A stretch of DNA of 64,000 bases. Source: Pseudomonadota bacterium. GTDB lineage: Bacteria; Pseudomonadota; Gammaproteobacteria; Burkholderiales; Rhodocyclaceae. Position numbers and translations under genes: made by a program. Positions within the stretch are counted from its first letter, which is position 1, and the number at the start of each line of letters is the position of its first letter. Below, piece by piece: positions 51,416-60,876 of the stretch. The stretch is from contig JAGTRU010000005.1 of assembly GCA_018261905.1 (NCBI GenBank), positions 1 through 64,000 of the forward strand, written 5' to 3'. The notes beneath the pieces were generated by a model. The model did no database searches. It was given only the letters and a program-made list of their open reading frames with translations, and was not told where the DNA came from.

Positions 51416-52219
51416 ATGATGACTGAAGATCTGGAAGGCAAGCACGGCGTCCAGTCGCTGGAAATCGGCATGGGTATCCTGCGCGTCATGGCCAACGGCC
51501 AGCGCTCGATGATGCTCAAGGATATCGCCGCGGCTGCCGAGATGCCGGCGTCCAAGGCGCACCGTTACCTGGTAAGCCTGATCCGGGCCGGCCTGGTCGA
51601 TCAGGACCCGATGACCTCGCGCTACGACCTTGGTACTTTCGCCCTCAATCTCGGCCTCGTCGCGCTCGACCGGCTGGACCGGGTGCGCCTCGGCCTCAGT
51701 GCCATCACCGAAATGCGCGACGAAATCAACCAGACCACGGCGCTCGCCGTGTGGGCCGAAAACGGGCCGGTCGTCGTGCGCTGGGAGCGACCGCGCCGGC
51801 CGATCACGGTCAATGTCATCACCGGGTCGACACTGGATTTGCTGATGTCGGCCGCCGGCCGCGTTTTTGCGGCGTGGATGCCGAAGAAGATCATCGCCCC
51901 GATGCTCGCCGTGGAATTGAAAAATCCCCGATTGCCGCCGGCCTTGAAGAGCAAGGCGGCGGTCGACGCCCTGCTGGCCGCGGTGCGCGCCCAGGGCTAC
52001 GCGGCGACCAACGGACAGCACAAGGTGGCGGGGGTCGAGGCGCTGGCGGCGCCGGTGTTCAATTTCAAGAACGAAATCACCATGGCCGTGCTGGTCGTCG
52101 GCGTGCAAGGCATGCTCGACATCCGTCCCGAGGGGGCGGTGGTCGATTGCCTGAAGCGGCATGCCGCGGCGCTCTCGCTACGGCTCGGCGCCACCGGGGA
52201 AGCGAAAGTGCCGGCCTAA
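51416..52219 (+). CDS. IclR-family regulator next to the paa genes
   Basis: A 267-residue regulator: winged helix-turn-helix (about 10-75; [24 protein letters not shown]) and IclR effector domain (about 90-255). The start is ATG 51416 or 51419, both behind a GGGGG stretch. It is divergent from paaY with a 73-bp AT-rich spacer, so it probably controls paaY or nearby aromatic catabolism in addition to PaaX. Two GAATTT boxes 19 bp apart in the spacer are possible half-sites. Confidence 0.82.
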   Translation: MMTEDLEGKHGVQSLEIGMGILRVMANGQRSMMLKDIAAAAEMPASKAHRYLVSLIRAGLVDQDPMTSRYDLGTFALNLGLVALDRLDRVRLGLSAITEMRDEINQTTALAVWAENGPVVVRWERPRRPITVNVITGSTLDLLMSAAGRVFAAWMPKKIIAPMLAVELKNPRLPPALKSKAAVDALLAAVRAQGYAATNGQHKVAGVEALAAPVFNFKNEITMAVLVVGVQGMLDIRPEGAVVDCLKRHAAALSLRLGATGEAKVPA

Positions 52220-52276
52220 CAGCCCGGCGTCCGGCTTGCCTTGTTGGCGGCGGGGGCGGCCGGCCAAGCCGAATCC

Positions 52277-52522
52277 TCAGTTGAGGAAGCGATTGATCTC
52301 GTGTTGCTCGCGGACCACCACGGCTTCGCCTTCAATCACATTGCTCTCGGCTCGGGCTTGTGCCATGGCCTTTCTCAGAGCCCGCGTCCGCCAGTAGACA
52401 TAGCCCAACGCCAGCGCGCCGGTAACGACGATGACTGGAATGACGATGACCGAAAACATGATGCCGAGGACGACCAGAGCAATGCCCAGCAGGCTGGTCA
52501 GGACTTTTTGCACGGGATTCAT
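52277..52522 (-). CDS. Small two-helix membrane protein
   Basis: An 81-residue protein. Hydrophobic residues about 7-42 form one long or two short membrane helices, followed by a basic segment and a charged cytoplasmic tail. The first methionine at 52546 adds 8 residues and is also possible. No family is recognised; the C-terminal tail (EAVVVREQHEINRF) is distinctive. Confidence 0.5.
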   Translation of the reverse strand: MNPVQKVLTSLLGIALVVLGIMFSVIVIPVIVVTGALALGYVYWRTRALRKAMAQARAESNVIEGEAVVVREQHEINRFLN

Positions 52523-52914
52523 GGACTGGGTTTGGAGGTGGATCATGGCTACCTGATGGGCGCTGACACGCGACAGTCAGCACCAGGGGTTAAGAGGGAA
52601 GAATACCCGGCCGGGGTGGGCGGGTCATTCTGACGGCCGTGAATTGGTGCGGGAAGCCTGACCGTCGGGCCGATGTCTGTTCGACCACGGATGGAAGATA
52701 GGGGCGGGGGCCGCCGTTTTCAAGTAACGGATTGCAACAGGAGGTGGCGACTTGTCGCTGCAGCCAATACTTGCGGATCGCACGCGAGCGATCTTGGCTA
52801 AGTTCATACGGTGGCGCTGACGGTTTTTTGAGTACGTCGGGCCTGGTCAGAACCGAATTGACCGGTCGCCTGTCCAACCGCCAACGGTACCGCTACCGCT
52901 TGAGAGGAGAGGCT
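52523..52914. other. Gene-free spacer between two small membrane-protein genes
   Basis: About 390 bases with no credible gene, repeat or structured RNA. A fairly good ribosome-binding sequence (GAGAGGAGAGG) occurs at its right end for the following small gene. Confidence 0.35.
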
Positions 52915-53076
52915 GTGCTCGATGTCATTCTCAATAACCACCTGTTGCTGGCCGCCATCATCCTGGTATTTTTGGTGGCGGTGCCGCTGCTCGTCATGCG
53001 GGGCTACAAGTTGAGAAATCCATCCCATGTCGACCGCCGGAAACAGCCGCGGGGTGGTGTCGATCGGCGGGCTTGA
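52915..53076 (+). CDS. 53-residue membrane protein (GTG start)
   Basis: A single-helix protein: residues 8-28 are strongly hydrophobic (LLLAAIILVFLVAVPLLVM), and the rest is basic and ends in RRA. The GTG at 52915 follows GGAGAG. The longer open frame upstream is not hydrophobic or family-like. No function can be assigned. Confidence 0.5.
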   Translation: MLDVILNNHLLLAAIILVFLVAVPLLVMRGYKLRNPSHVDRRKQPRGGVDRRA

Positions 53077-53127
53077 GGCAGCTCGTCAGCGCCTGCCGAA
53101 AATATTTTACTGCCCGGGATGCTTGGC

Positions 53128-53550
53128 CTAAGCTGCTTTCCTTGCCGTTTCCGGGCGGGAAAACTCGTCGTTGGCGCGCTGTTGTCGGGCGCTGGCCATG
53201 GCTTTGGTCAGCCGGCGACGGTCCTCCCGGCAGATGTCAAGGCAGGCCTGATTGAAGCTGGCGCGCACCAAGTCCAGTTCGGCTTCGGCCGCCGCCGTGC
53301 CATGGGCCAGCGTTTCGAGAACCGCTAAGGCCCGCTCGTAGTTCGCCGTCTGCTGCGTTGGCGGCGAAAGAGCGGCGAGGGCAATGGCAATGTCGAAGAA
53401 TCCGATCACCGACCGCAAATAGTCCGTGTTCCGCTGTCTGGCCAAGATCAAATCGAGGTGCACACGCGGCGCGATCAACAACTCCACCTGTTCTTCCGGC
53501 GTGAGCCGTCCGGCCTTGGCGCTTTCCTTGCGCCGGCTACGTTTACGCAA
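53128..53550 (-). CDS. 140-residue helical protein of unknown function
   Basis: A soluble, probably all-helical protein with basic ends and a hydrophobic middle (about 40-115). Two cysteines lie near the C terminus (CLDIC). No domain is recognised. It is preceded 44 bp upstream by another small gene on the same strand, which suggests a two-gene unit. Confidence 0.5.
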   Translation of the reverse strand: MRKRSRRKESAKAGRLTPEEQVELLIAPRVHLDLILARQRNTDYLRSVIGFFDIAIALAALSPPTQQTANYERALAVLETLAHGTAAAEAELDLVRASFNQACLDICREDRRRLTKAMASARQQRANDEFSRPETARKAA

Positions 53551-53594
53551 TTTCTATCCTTGTCGGCAAGGGGCGAGACAACGGGCTGGCGTAC

Positions 53595-53825
53595 TCAAAT
53601 CGCCCGGCCGGCAAAGGCATCCCTGAAATAGACCTCGACTTCATTTTGCACCGGTCGCAGACCCGGCAGGAAATTGCGCGCCGGGGTGGTATTGGCGAGC
53701 GGTGTATCTGCGGCAGCACGGGCGATGTTGCCATCGCTCGTGCTGGGGGACGGTACGCCGACGAGGGCGGCGATGGTCTGCTTGAGGGACATGGCTGACA
53801 CTGTTGGTACGTGAGCGAATTTCAT
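53595..53825 (-). CDS. 76-residue protein of unknown function
   Basis: A small protein with no cysteine. The middle (about 25-55) is rich in alanine, threonine and serine, and the C terminus (NEVEVYFRDAFAGRAI) is more conserved-looking. No signal peptide, membrane helix or domain is evident. Translation may start at ATG 53825 or at the internal methionine twelve codons later. It leads the two-gene unit with the 140-residue protein. Confidence 0.4.
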   Translation of the reverse strand: MKFAHVPTVSAMSLKQTIAALVGVPSPSTSDGNIARAAADTPLANTTPARNFLPGLRPVQNEVEVYFRDAFAGRAI

Positions 53826-54051
53826 GCTCTGAATATTAGTGTCGTCGCGGCCGCGGGCAAACGATGCTTTTTTAGCCAATGCGTTAGCTGAACTTAATCG
53901 TGCGCGCCGGTTCGAATTCCGGTGTGGCCTCGTGTCGGTTTCCCGAAGCGCCGGCCAGTCGCCGGGAAGCCGGCGTTGAGCGGCGTTTTGCCCTAGCCAG
54001 GCAGGCCTTGATGCGCGACACTGGTGGCCAGTCCGCGTGAAAGGAAACGCC

Positions 54052-55335
54052 ATGAACCTCCCCCTATTGCCTTCCTATATTTCCAAGGAAAACATCGGTC
54101 CCTGGCATATCTTCCTGCAGCAGGTCGAGCAGGTCGCGCCACTGCTCGACAAGAGCCTGCAGCCCTGGGTGGAAACCCTGCGGCGACCGAAACGGTCGCT
54201 GATCGTCGATGTGCCGATCCGCCTGGATAACGGCGAGATCGTCCATTTCGAAGGCTACCGGGTGCATCACAACACCTCGCGCGGGCCGGGCAAGGGTGGC
54301 GTGCGCTTCCACCAGGATGTCACCTTGTCGGAAGTGATGGCCCTGTCGGGCTGGATGACCATCAAGAACGCCGTGGTCAATGTGCCGTTTGGCGGCGCCA
54401 AGGGCGGCATCCGGGTCGATCCGCGGCTGTTGTCGCAGTCCGAACTGGAGCGCCTGACGCGGCGCTACACCAGTGAGATCAGCTCGATGATCGGGCCGGA
54501 CAAGGATATTCCGGCGCCGGACATGAATACCAACGCCCAGGTCATGGCCTGGATGATGGATACCTACTCGATGGGCGAGGGCCGCACGGTGACCGGCGTG
54601 GTGACCGGCAAGCCGCTGTCGCTGGGCGGCTCGCTCGGGCGCCAGGATGCCACCGGGCGTGGCGTCTTCGTCACGGCCCGCGAGGCGGCGAGCAAGATGA
54701 ACCTGCCGATTGCCGGCGCCCGCGTCGCCATCCAGGGCTTCGGCAATGTTGGCGAGGCGACTGCCCGGATGTTCGTCCAGGCCGGCGCCCGGGTGGTGGC
54801 GATCCAGGATGTCAGCGGCACGGTAGTCAACGCCGCCGGACTCGATCTGGCGGCCCTCAAGCGCTACCAGCTGGAAAACCGGACCCTCAGCGGCGCGCCG
54901 GATTGCGAGCTGGTCGCCAACGAGGATTTCTGGTCGGTGCCCTGTGAGTTCATGGTGCCGGCCGCCCTCGAATCGCAAATCAACCGCTTCAATGCCGACC
55001 GGATCACCGCCCGCATCGTCGTCGAAGGGGCCAACGGCCCGACCACCCCGGAGGCCGACAGCATCCTCGCCGAGCGCGGCATCGTCGTCGTTCCCGACGT
55101 CATCGCCAATGCCGGCGGGGTGACGGTCAGCTACTTCGAATGGGTGCAGGATTTCTCCAATTTCTTCTGGAGCGAGGAAGAGATCAACGCCCGCCTCGAA
55201 CGGATCATGTCCGACGCCTTCAACGCCATCTGGCAAATGTCGCAGGCCCGCAGCATGCCGCTCCGCTCGGCGGCTTTCGTCATCGGCTGCAGCCGGGTGC
55301 TGGAAGCGCGGGCGATCCGCGGCCTGTATCCGTAA
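54052..55335 (+). CDS. gdhA: Glutamate dehydrogenase (Glu/Leu/Phe/Val family)
   Basis: A 427-residue enzyme converting glutamate to 2-oxoglutarate and ammonia. The substrate lysine lies in [13 protein letters not shown], the catalytic region in [17 protein letters not shown] and the nucleotide-binding fold in [14 protein letters not shown]. The size and sequence match hexameric NAD-type enzymes. ATG 54052 follows GAAAGGA; an upstream GTG at 54037 lacks support. The gene is not part of the paa operon, which converges on it. Confidence 0.9.
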   Translation: MNLPLLPSYISKENIGPWHIFLQQVEQVAPLLDKSLQPWVETLRRPKRSLIVDVPIRLDNGEIVHFEGYRVHHNTSRGPGKGGVRFHQDVTLSEVMALSGWMTIKNAVVNVPFGGAKGGIRVDPRLLSQSELERLTRRYTSEISSMIGPDKDIPAPDMNTNAQVMAWMMDTYSMGEGRTVTGVVTGKPLSLGGSLGRQDATGRGVFVTAREAASKMNLPIAGARVAIQGFGNVGEATARMFVQAGARVVAIQDVSGTVVNAAGLDLAALKRYQLENRTLSGAPDCELVANEDFWSVPCEFMVPAALESQINRFNADRITARIVVEGANGPTTPEADSILAERGIVVVPDVIANAGGVTVSYFEWVQDFSNFFWSEEEINARLERIMSDAFNAIWQMSQARSMPLRSAAFVIGCSRVLEARAIRGLYP

Positions 55336-55389
55336 ACCGCCAGGCGCCGGTGAAGCCGGGCCGCTTCACCGGTCGCCTTGCCCTGGCGC

Positions 55390-56172
55390 TCAGTCCAGCC
55401 AGGCCGGCGGGCGCTTGTCGAGGAAGGCGGCGATGCCGTCCCGCGCTTCGGCCGTGGCCCGCTGGCGGGCGATGCGCTGGGCGGTTTCCTCGCTGAGCGC
55501 CGCATCGATCGGCTGACCGGCGACCGCCCCGATCAATTCCTTGGCCGCTTTTTGCGCCTGCGGCCCGCCTTGCAGCAAGGCGTCGGCGAGTTGGGCGACG
55601 GCGGCGTCCAGTTCGTCGAGCGGCACCACCTCGCCGACCAGGCCGATGGCCAGCGCCCGTTCGGCGCCGATCCGTTCGGCGCTCTGGAAATAGCGCAGGG
55701 CATGGCGCGGGCCGATGGCGCGCAGCACGTAGGGGCTGATCGCCGAGGGGATGATGCCGAACTTGACTTCCGAGGTGGAGAAGGTCGCCGTGGTGTCGGC
55801 GATCGCCATGTCGCAGGCCGCCGTCAGGCCGGTGCCGCCGCCCAGCGCGGCGCCCTGGACGCGGGCGATGGTCGGTTTGCCCATCTGCGCCAGGGCGCGC
55901 AGCATGTCGGCGAACCGGCGGGCGTCGTCGAGGTTCTGTTGCGGCGTGAATTGCGCGGCGCGCTTCATCCAGTTGAGATCGGCGCCCGCCGAGAAATGCT
56001 TGCCACGGCCACCGAGAACGACGACGCGCACCGTCGGGTCGGCGTCGAGTTCGCCGCAGGCCGCAGCCAGTTCGGCGATCAGTTGTTCGTCGAAGGCGTT
56101 GAAGACGGCCGGGCGGTTCATCCAGATGGTCGCGATCTTGCCGCTACGTTCGATTTCCAGGGTTTGGTACAT
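55390..56172 (-). CDS. Enoyl-CoA hydratase/isomerase, methylglutaconyl-CoA hydratase-like
   Basis: A 260-residue crotonase. The oxyanion-hole elements are GKHFSAGADLNWM and VQGAALGGGTGLTAACD. The central section SEVKFGIIPSAISPYVLRAIG is more like LiuC-type 3-methylglutaconyl-CoA hydratases than PaaF or PaaG. Its role may be beta-oxidation of phenylacetate intermediates or a leucine/terpene-type acid. It follows paaF with an 8-bp gap and probably shares its transcript. Confidence 0.8.
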   Translation of the reverse strand: MYQTLEIERSGKIATIWMNRPAVFNAFDEQLIAELAAACGELDADPTVRVVVLGGRGKHFSAGADLNWMKRAAQFTPQQNLDDARRFADMLRALAQMGKPTIARVQGAALGGGTGLTAACDMAIADTTATFSTSEVKFGIIPSAISPYVLRAIGPRHALRYFQSAERIGAERALAIGLVGEVVPLDELDAAVAQLADALLQGGPQAQKAAKELIGAVAGQPIDAALSEETAQRIARQRATAEARDGIAAFLDKRPPAWLD

Positions 56173-56180
56173 GGCGGGCC

Positions 56181-56954
56181 TCAGCGGTTCTTGAAGCTCG
56201 GCTTGCGCTTCTCGGCGAAGGCGGCCATGCCTTCCTTCTGGTCTTCGAGGGCGAAAGTGGCGTGGAAGACGCGGCGCTCGAAGAGCAGGCCTTCGTTCAA
56301 CGACGATTCGAAGGCGCGATTGACCGATTCCTTGATCATCATGATCACCGGCAGCGAGAAACCGGCGATGGTCTGGGCTGCCTTGAGCGTTTCTTCGAGC
56401 AAGGTGTCGGCCGGGAAGATGCGGGCGACCAGGCCGGCGCGCTCGGCTTCGGCGGCGTCCATCATGCGGGCCGAGAGGCACATGTCCATCGCCTTGGCCT
56501 TGCCGACGGCGCGCGGCAGGCGCTGCGAACCACCGAGGCCGGGCATGGTGCCGAGCTTGATTTCCGGCTGGCCGAATTTGGCGGTATCGGCGGCATAGAT
56601 CATGTCGCACATCATTGCCATCTCGCAGCCGCCGCCCAGCGCGAAACCGGCCACTGCAGCGATGACCGGCTTCCTGGTGGTCTTGATGCGCTCCCAGTTG
56701 CGGGTGATGAAATCCGTCTGGTAGGCGTGCATGTAGTCGAAATCCTTCATGAAGCCGATATCGGCGCCGGCGGCGAAGGCCTTCTCATTGCCGGTGATGA
56801 CCATGCAGCCGATATTCGCGTCGGCCTCAAAGGCATCGATGGCGGCGCCGATGCCGTCGACGATGTCGTTGTTCAGCGCATTCATCGCTTCCGGCCGGTT
56901 GATGCGGATCAGGCCGACCTTGCCGTGGGTTTCGGTGAGGACTACTTGGGTCAT
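56181..56954 (-). CDS. paaF: Enoyl-CoA hydratase, PaaF-like
   Basis: A 257-residue crotonase with both catalytic glutamates in place (GGGCEMAMMCD and FGQPEIKLGTMPG). It matches 2,3-dehydroadipyl-CoA hydratases and related short-chain hydratases. It is read from the paa strand after an intrinsic terminator that separates it from the binding-protein gene; a GGAG ribosome site lies between the terminator and the ATG. Phenylacetate assignment rests on context. Confidence 0.78.
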   Translation of the reverse strand: MTQVVLTETHGKVGLIRINRPEAMNALNNDIVDGIGAAIDAFEADANIGCMVITGNEKAFAAGADIGFMKDFDYMHAYQTDFITRNWERIKTTRKPVIAAVAGFALGGGCEMAMMCDMIYAADTAKFGQPEIKLGTMPGLGGSQRLPRAVGKAKAMDMCLSARMMDAAEAERAGLVARIFPADTLLEETLKAAQTIAGFSLPVIMMIKESVNRAFESSLNEGLLFERRVFHATFALEDQKEGMAAFAEKRKPSFKNR

Positions 56955-56964
56955 TGCAATGCTC

Positions 56965-57000
56965 CAAAAAATGGCCGCCGGGCATGAACCCGGGCGGCCC
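56965..57000 (-). terminator. Intrinsic terminator between the binding-protein gene and paaF
   Basis: On the minus strand a GC-rich stem (GGCCGCCCGGG, six-base loop, CCCGGCGGCC with one unpaired G) is followed by six T's. This is a classical rho-independent terminator 28 bases beyond the binding-protein stop. Partial read-through would lower expression of paaF and the gene after it. Confidence 0.85.
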
Positions 57001-57028
57001 AAAGTGCAGTGTTCTTATCGTTGCCCGC

Positions 57029-58174
57029 TTACTGGGCGATGGTCCATTCGCCGTTCTTGACTTCGAGCAGGCGGAAGGCCGAGAGGTCGAGGCCCATGTG
57101 GTCGCTCGGCGACATGTTGAAAGTGCCGCTGGTGGCGACGAAGCCCCTGGTTGCTTCGAGGGCGTCGCGGACCTTGGCCTTGTCGGTGGAGCCGGCGCGC
57201 TTGATGGCATCGACGGCGAGCATCAGACCATCGTAGGCATAGCCGCCGAAGGTCGAGACATCGGCCTTGTACTGGCTCTTATAGGCTTGTTCATAGGCGG
57301 TGACGATGGGCTTCTGCGGGTCCTTGGTGGCAAGCTTTTCCGGGATCAGCTGGGCCGGCGAGGGCAGGCGAACGCCTTCGGCGGCCGGACCGGCCAGCTT
57401 CAGGAATTCGTCGGACGCGACGCCGTGCGACTGGTAGAGCGGCAGCGTGATGCCCAGTTGCTTGTAGTTCTTGGTGACGATGGCCGGACCCTGGCCGAGA
57501 CCGAACACGAAGACTGCCTGGACGCCGGCGGTGTTCCTGATCTTGGTCAGTTGCGGGCTGATGTCGGTATCCTTCGGACCGTAGGTTTCGTTGGCGACCA
57601 GCGTGATGCCGTACTTGCCGGCGACGCCCTCGGTTTCCTTCTTGCCGGACTGGCCGAAACCGGAAGTTTCGGACAACAGCGCCACCTTGGTCAGGCCGCG
57701 CTTTTTCATGTCCTCGAAGACTTTTTCGGCGGCCATGCGATCGGTGTGCGGCGTCTTGAAGACGAATTTCTTGACCGGCTCGACGATGACCACGGCGCCG
57801 GCCAGCGAGATGAACGGAATGCCCGCCTTGTCGACCAGCGGCGCGGCCGACATGGTGGCGCCGGTGGTCGTGCCGCCGACCAGGATATCGACCTTGTCGT
57901 CCTCGATCAGGCGCTTGGTGAAGCCGTTGGCCTTGCCGGCATCGCTGCCGTCGTCGTAATGCACGAGTTCGAGCTGGCGACCGAGGACGCCGCCTTTCTT
58001 GTTGATGTCGGCAACGTAGAGTTGCAGCGTCTTCAGCTCCGGATCGCCGAGAAAGGCGGCCGGGCCGGTGACGGAAAGGACCGAACCGATCTTGATCGGC
58101 TCGGCAGCGAAGGCACTGAATGCGCCAAGAATCAGGACGGCGCCGGCAGCAAGCTTTTTGATGCTCTTATTCAT
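57029..58174 (-). CDS. Branched-chain-type ABC transporter substrate-binding protein
   Basis: A 381-residue periplasmic protein with a Sec signal peptide (about 1-23, cleavage after AFA). The mature part is a LivK-type Venus-flytrap domain (PIKIGSVLSVTGPAAFLGDPELKTLQ). Genes of this type in aromatic-degradation clusters bind aromatic acids. No matching permease or ATPase genes are in the window, so the partner transporter lies elsewhere. It is placed inside the paa cluster and may bind phenylacetate. Confidence 0.85.
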   Translation of the reverse strand: MNKSIKKLAAGAVLILGAFSAFAAEPIKIGSVLSVTGPAAFLGDPELKTLQLYVADINKKGGVLGRQLELVHYDDGSDAGKANGFTKRLIEDDKVDILVGGTTTGATMSAAPLVDKAGIPFISLAGAVVIVEPVKKFVFKTPHTDRMAAEKVFEDMKKRGLTKVALLSETSGFGQSGKKETEGVAGKYGITLVANETYGPKDTDISPQLTKIRNTAGVQAVFVFGLGQGPAIVTKNYKQLGITLPLYQSHGVASDEFLKLAGPAAEGVRLPSPAQLIPEKLATKDPQKPIVTAYEQAYKSQYKADVSTFGGYAYDGLMLAVDAIKRAGSTDKAKVRDALEATRGFVATSGTFNMSPSDHMGLDLSAFRLLEVKNGEWTIAQ

Positions 58175-58207
58175 GGTTTTGTCTCCTCGAGGGTTGGTCT
58201 TGCTCGT

Positions 58208-58249
58208 AACTAACAGCTAATGACTAATAACTAACGACTGACAACTAAA
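58208..58249. repeat. Heptamer repeat array 1 (six units)
   Basis: Six consecutive 7-bp units following RRCTRAY (AACTAAC, AGCTAAT, GACTAAT, AACTAAC, GACTGAC, AACTAAA) fill the spacer just after the thiolase stop codon. On the other strand the unit reads like GTTAGTC, as in arrays 2 and 3. Confidence 0.85.
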
Positions 58250-59455
58250 TCAAACACGCTCGATGACCATGGCGATGCCTTGCCCGACGCCGATGCACAT
58301 GGTGCACAGGGCATAGCGGCCACCACGGCGTTTGAGTTCATAGGCGGCGGTGGTGACCAGCCGGGCGCCGCTCATGCCGAGCGGGTGGCCGAGGGCGATG
58401 GCGCCGCCGTTGGGATTCACCTGCGCCGCATCGTCGGCCAGGCCGAGATCGCGCAGCACCGCGAGGGCCTGGGCGGCGAAGGCTTCGTTGAGTTCGATGA
58501 CGTCCATCTGCGCCAAGCTCAGGCCGGTCTGGGCCAGTACCTTCCTGACGGCGGGGGCGGGGCCGAAACCCATGATGCGCGGCAGCACGCCGGCCGTCGC
58601 CATGCCGACGACGCGGGCCAGCGGCTTGAGCCCATATTTGCCGGCGGCGGCCTCGGAAGCGAGCAGCAGGGCGCAGGCGCCATCATTGACGCCCGAGGCA
58701 TTGCCGGCGGTGACGCTGAGGTCGGGGCCGTTTACGCCCTTCAGCTTGGCCAGCATGTCCAGCGTCGTTTCCGGGCGCGGATGTTCGTCGGTGTTGACGA
58801 CTTTCGCCTCGCCCTTCTTTTGCGGGATGACCACCGGCACCAGTTCGTCGGCAAAGCGGCCGGCGGCCTGGGCGGCGGCCCAGCGCTGCTGCGAGCGGAC
58901 GGCGAAGGCATCCTGGTCGGCGCGATTGACCGCGAAGTCGGCGGCGACGTTGTCGGCTGTCTGCGGCATCGAGTGCGTCTCATACAATTTCTTCATCGCC
59001 GGGTTGATGAAGCGCCAGCCGATGGTGGTATCGAAAATTGCGGCGTTCCGCGCGTAGGCCGATTCCGCCTTGCCCATGACGAAGGGCGCGCGCGACATGC
59101 TCTCGACGCCGCCGGCAATCATCAGCGAGGTTTCGCCCGACTTGATCGAGCGGGCGGCCAGGCCGACGGCGTCCATGCCCGAGCCGCACAGGCGGTTCAC
59201 CGTCGTGCCCGGCACGTCGACCGGCAGCCCGGCCAGCAGACCGGACATGCGGGCGACGTTGCGGTTGTCTTCGCCGGCCTGGTTGGCGCAGCCGTAGATG
59301 ATGTCATCGACGGCCGTCCAGTCGACCTGCGGATTGCGCTCCATCAGCGCCTTGAGCGGAATGGCACCGAGGTCGTCCGGGCGCACGCCAGCCAGCGCGC
59401 CGCCGTAGCGGCCGATGGGCGTGCGGATGGCATCGCAAATGAAAGCGTTAGTCAT
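58250..59455 (-). CDS. paaJ: Beta-ketoadipyl-CoA / oxo-dehydrosuberyl-CoA thiolase
   Basis: A 401-residue thiolase. The nucleophilic cysteine is in [12 protein letters not shown], the second in TMCIGVGQG and the histidine in [11 protein letters not shown]. The family subgroup is PaaJ/PcaF, which cleaves 3-oxoadipyl-CoA to succinyl-CoA and acetyl-CoA. In the phenylacetate pathway the same enzyme also acts on the C8 intermediate. Both flanking spacers carry heptamer arrays. Confidence 0.9.
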   Translation of the reverse strand: MTNAFICDAIRTPIGRYGGALAGVRPDDLGAIPLKALMERNPQVDWTAVDDIIYGCANQAGEDNRNVARMSGLLAGLPVDVPGTTVNRLCGSGMDAVGLAARSIKSGETSLMIAGGVESMSRAPFVMGKAESAYARNAAIFDTTIGWRFINPAMKKLYETHSMPQTADNVAADFAVNRADQDAFAVRSQQRWAAAQAAGRFADELVPVVIPQKKGEAKVVNTDEHPRPETTLDMLAKLKGVNGPDLSVTAGNASGVNDGACALLLASEAAAGKYGLKPLARVVGMATAGVLPRIMGFGPAPAVRKVLAQTGLSLAQMDVIELNEAFAAQALAVLRDLGLADDAAQVNPNGGAIALGHPLGMSGARLVTTAAYELKRRGGRYALCTMCIGVGQGIAMVIERV

Positions 59456-59462
59456 GAGGATC

Positions 59463-59537
59463 TAGTCCTTAGTCGTTAGTCGCTAGTCGCTAGCGGCTGT
59501 GGGTTTGGCTTTTGCTAATAACTAATTTCTAGCAACT
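59463..59537. repeat. Heptamer repeat array 2
   Basis: Five units TAGTCCT, TAGTCGT, TAGTCGC, TAGTCGC and TAGCGGC lie directly upstream of the thiolase start, followed by an inverted set (CTAATAACTAATTTC, CTAGCAACTAACTA) that reaches the paaK stop. The whole spacer between paaK and the thiolase gene is made of these repeats. Confidence 0.85.
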
Positions 59538-59539
59538 AA

Positions 59540-60865
59540 CTACTGCTGTTTGGGTCTCTCATCCAGCACCCTCTTCGCCTTGCCGACCTGGGTGCGGGGG
59601 ATGGCGTCGAATTCCATGACGGTGATCTTGGTCGAGACGCCGATGATGGTCTTGATGCGGTGCTGCAGTTCCTTGCTGATCTGCTGGATCTCGCTTGGCG
59701 GCAGCTTGCCGGACAGCTCGCGCTGCACTTCGCAGCGCACTTCCAGGTTGTCCATGTGGCCGTCGCGGCTGACGACGATCTGGTAATTGCCCGCCAGGCG
59801 CTGGTCGCGCAGGATCTGTTCCTCGATCTGGGTGGGGAAGACATTGACGCCGCGGATGATCAGCATGTCGTCGGAACGGCCGGTGATCTTGCCGATGCGG
59901 CGGAAGGAGCGGGCGGTCGGCGGCAGCAGGCGGGTCAGGTCGCGGGTGCGGTAGCGGATGACCGGGAAGGCTTCCTTGGTCAGCGAGGTGAACACCAGTT
60001 CGCCTTCCTCGCCGTCGGGCAGCACTTCGCCGGTTTCCGGGTCGATGATCTCGGGGTAGAAGTGGTCTTCCCAGATCACCGGGCCGTCCTTGGTCTCGAT
60101 GCATTCGCAGGCGACGCCGGGGCCCATGACTTCGGTCAGGCCGTAGATGTCGATGGCGTCGATGCCGAGCTTCCTCTCGATCTCGTGGCGCATGCCTTCG
60201 CCCCAGGGCTCGGCGCCGAAGATGCCGACCTTCAGCGAAATCTCTTCCGGCTTGATGCCCAGGCGCTCGAATTCCTCGGCAATCACCAGTGAGTAGGACG
60301 GCGTGACCATGATGATCTCGGGCTTGAAGTCCATGATCTGCTGCACCTGCTTCTCGGTCTGGCCACCCGACATCGGCACGGCGCAGCAGCCGAGGCGCTC
60401 GACGCCGTAGTGGGCGCCGAGGCCGCCGGTGAACATGCCGTAACCGTAGGCGACATGCACCATGTCACCGGCGCGGCCGCCGGCGGCGCGGATCGAGCGG
60501 GCGACGACGTCGGCCCAGTTGTTGAGGTCGTTCTGCGTGTAGCCGACCACCACCGACTTGCCGGTCGTGCCCGACGACGCGTGCAGGCGGGCAATCTTGT
60601 TGCGCGGCACGGCGAACAGGCCGAACGGATAGTTGTCGCGCAGGTCGAGCTTGGTCATGAAGGGGAATTTGCCGAGGTCGCTCAGCGTCTTCAGGTCGTC
60701 CGGATGCACTGCCTTTTCCAGGCATTTGCGGCGGTAGGGCTCCACGTTGTCGTAGGTGTGACGAACCGACCACTTCAGGCGGTCGAGTTGCAGGGCCGAA
60801 ATTTCGTCGCGGCTGGCGGTCTCGATAGCATCGAGTTCGCCGGGCAGGGGTTTCTTGGCGGTCAT
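59540..60865 (-). CDS. paaK: Phenylacetate-CoA ligase
   Basis: A 441-residue AMP-forming ligase that activates phenylacetate with CoA and ATP in the cytoplasm, the entry step of the pathway. The P-loop is LHASSGTTGKSVV (about 95-107), and DIYGLTEVMGPGVACEC and the C-terminal lid (GRSDDMLIIRGVNVFPTQIE) are typical. Length and sequence match PaaK. A fresh ribosome-binding site lies within the heptamer repeat region upstream (TGTCTCC on the plus strand). Confidence 0.95.
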   Translation of the reverse strand: MTAKKPLPGELDAIETASRDEISALQLDRLKWSVRHTYDNVEPYRRKCLEKAVHPDDLKTLSDLGKFPFMTKLDLRDNYPFGLFAVPRNKIARLHASSGTTGKSVVVGYTQNDLNNWADVVARSIRAAGGRAGDMVHVAYGYGMFTGGLGAHYGVERLGCCAVPMSGGQTEKQVQQIMDFKPEIIMVTPSYSLVIAEEFERLGIKPEEISLKVGIFGAEPWGEGMRHEIERKLGIDAIDIYGLTEVMGPGVACECIETKDGPVIWEDHFYPEIIDPETGEVLPDGEEGELVFTSLTKEAFPVIRYRTRDLTRLLPPTARSFRRIGKITGRSDDMLIIRGVNVFPTQIEEQILRDQRLAGNYQIVVSRDGHMDNLEVRCEVQRELSGKLPPSEIQQISKELQHRIKTIIGVSTKITVMEFDAIPRTQVGKAKRVLDERPKQQ

Positions 60866-60876
60866 GTTTGTCTCCT

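Noticed and set aside
54064-55236. A 390-codon open frame antisense to glutamate dehydrogenase
   Set aside because: Fully covered by a clear gene on the other strand; the product has no recognisable motif.
58280-59479. A 399-codon open frame antisense to the thiolase
   Set aside because: Antisense shadow of a confident thiolase gene; composition skewed to Gly, Arg, Asp and His.
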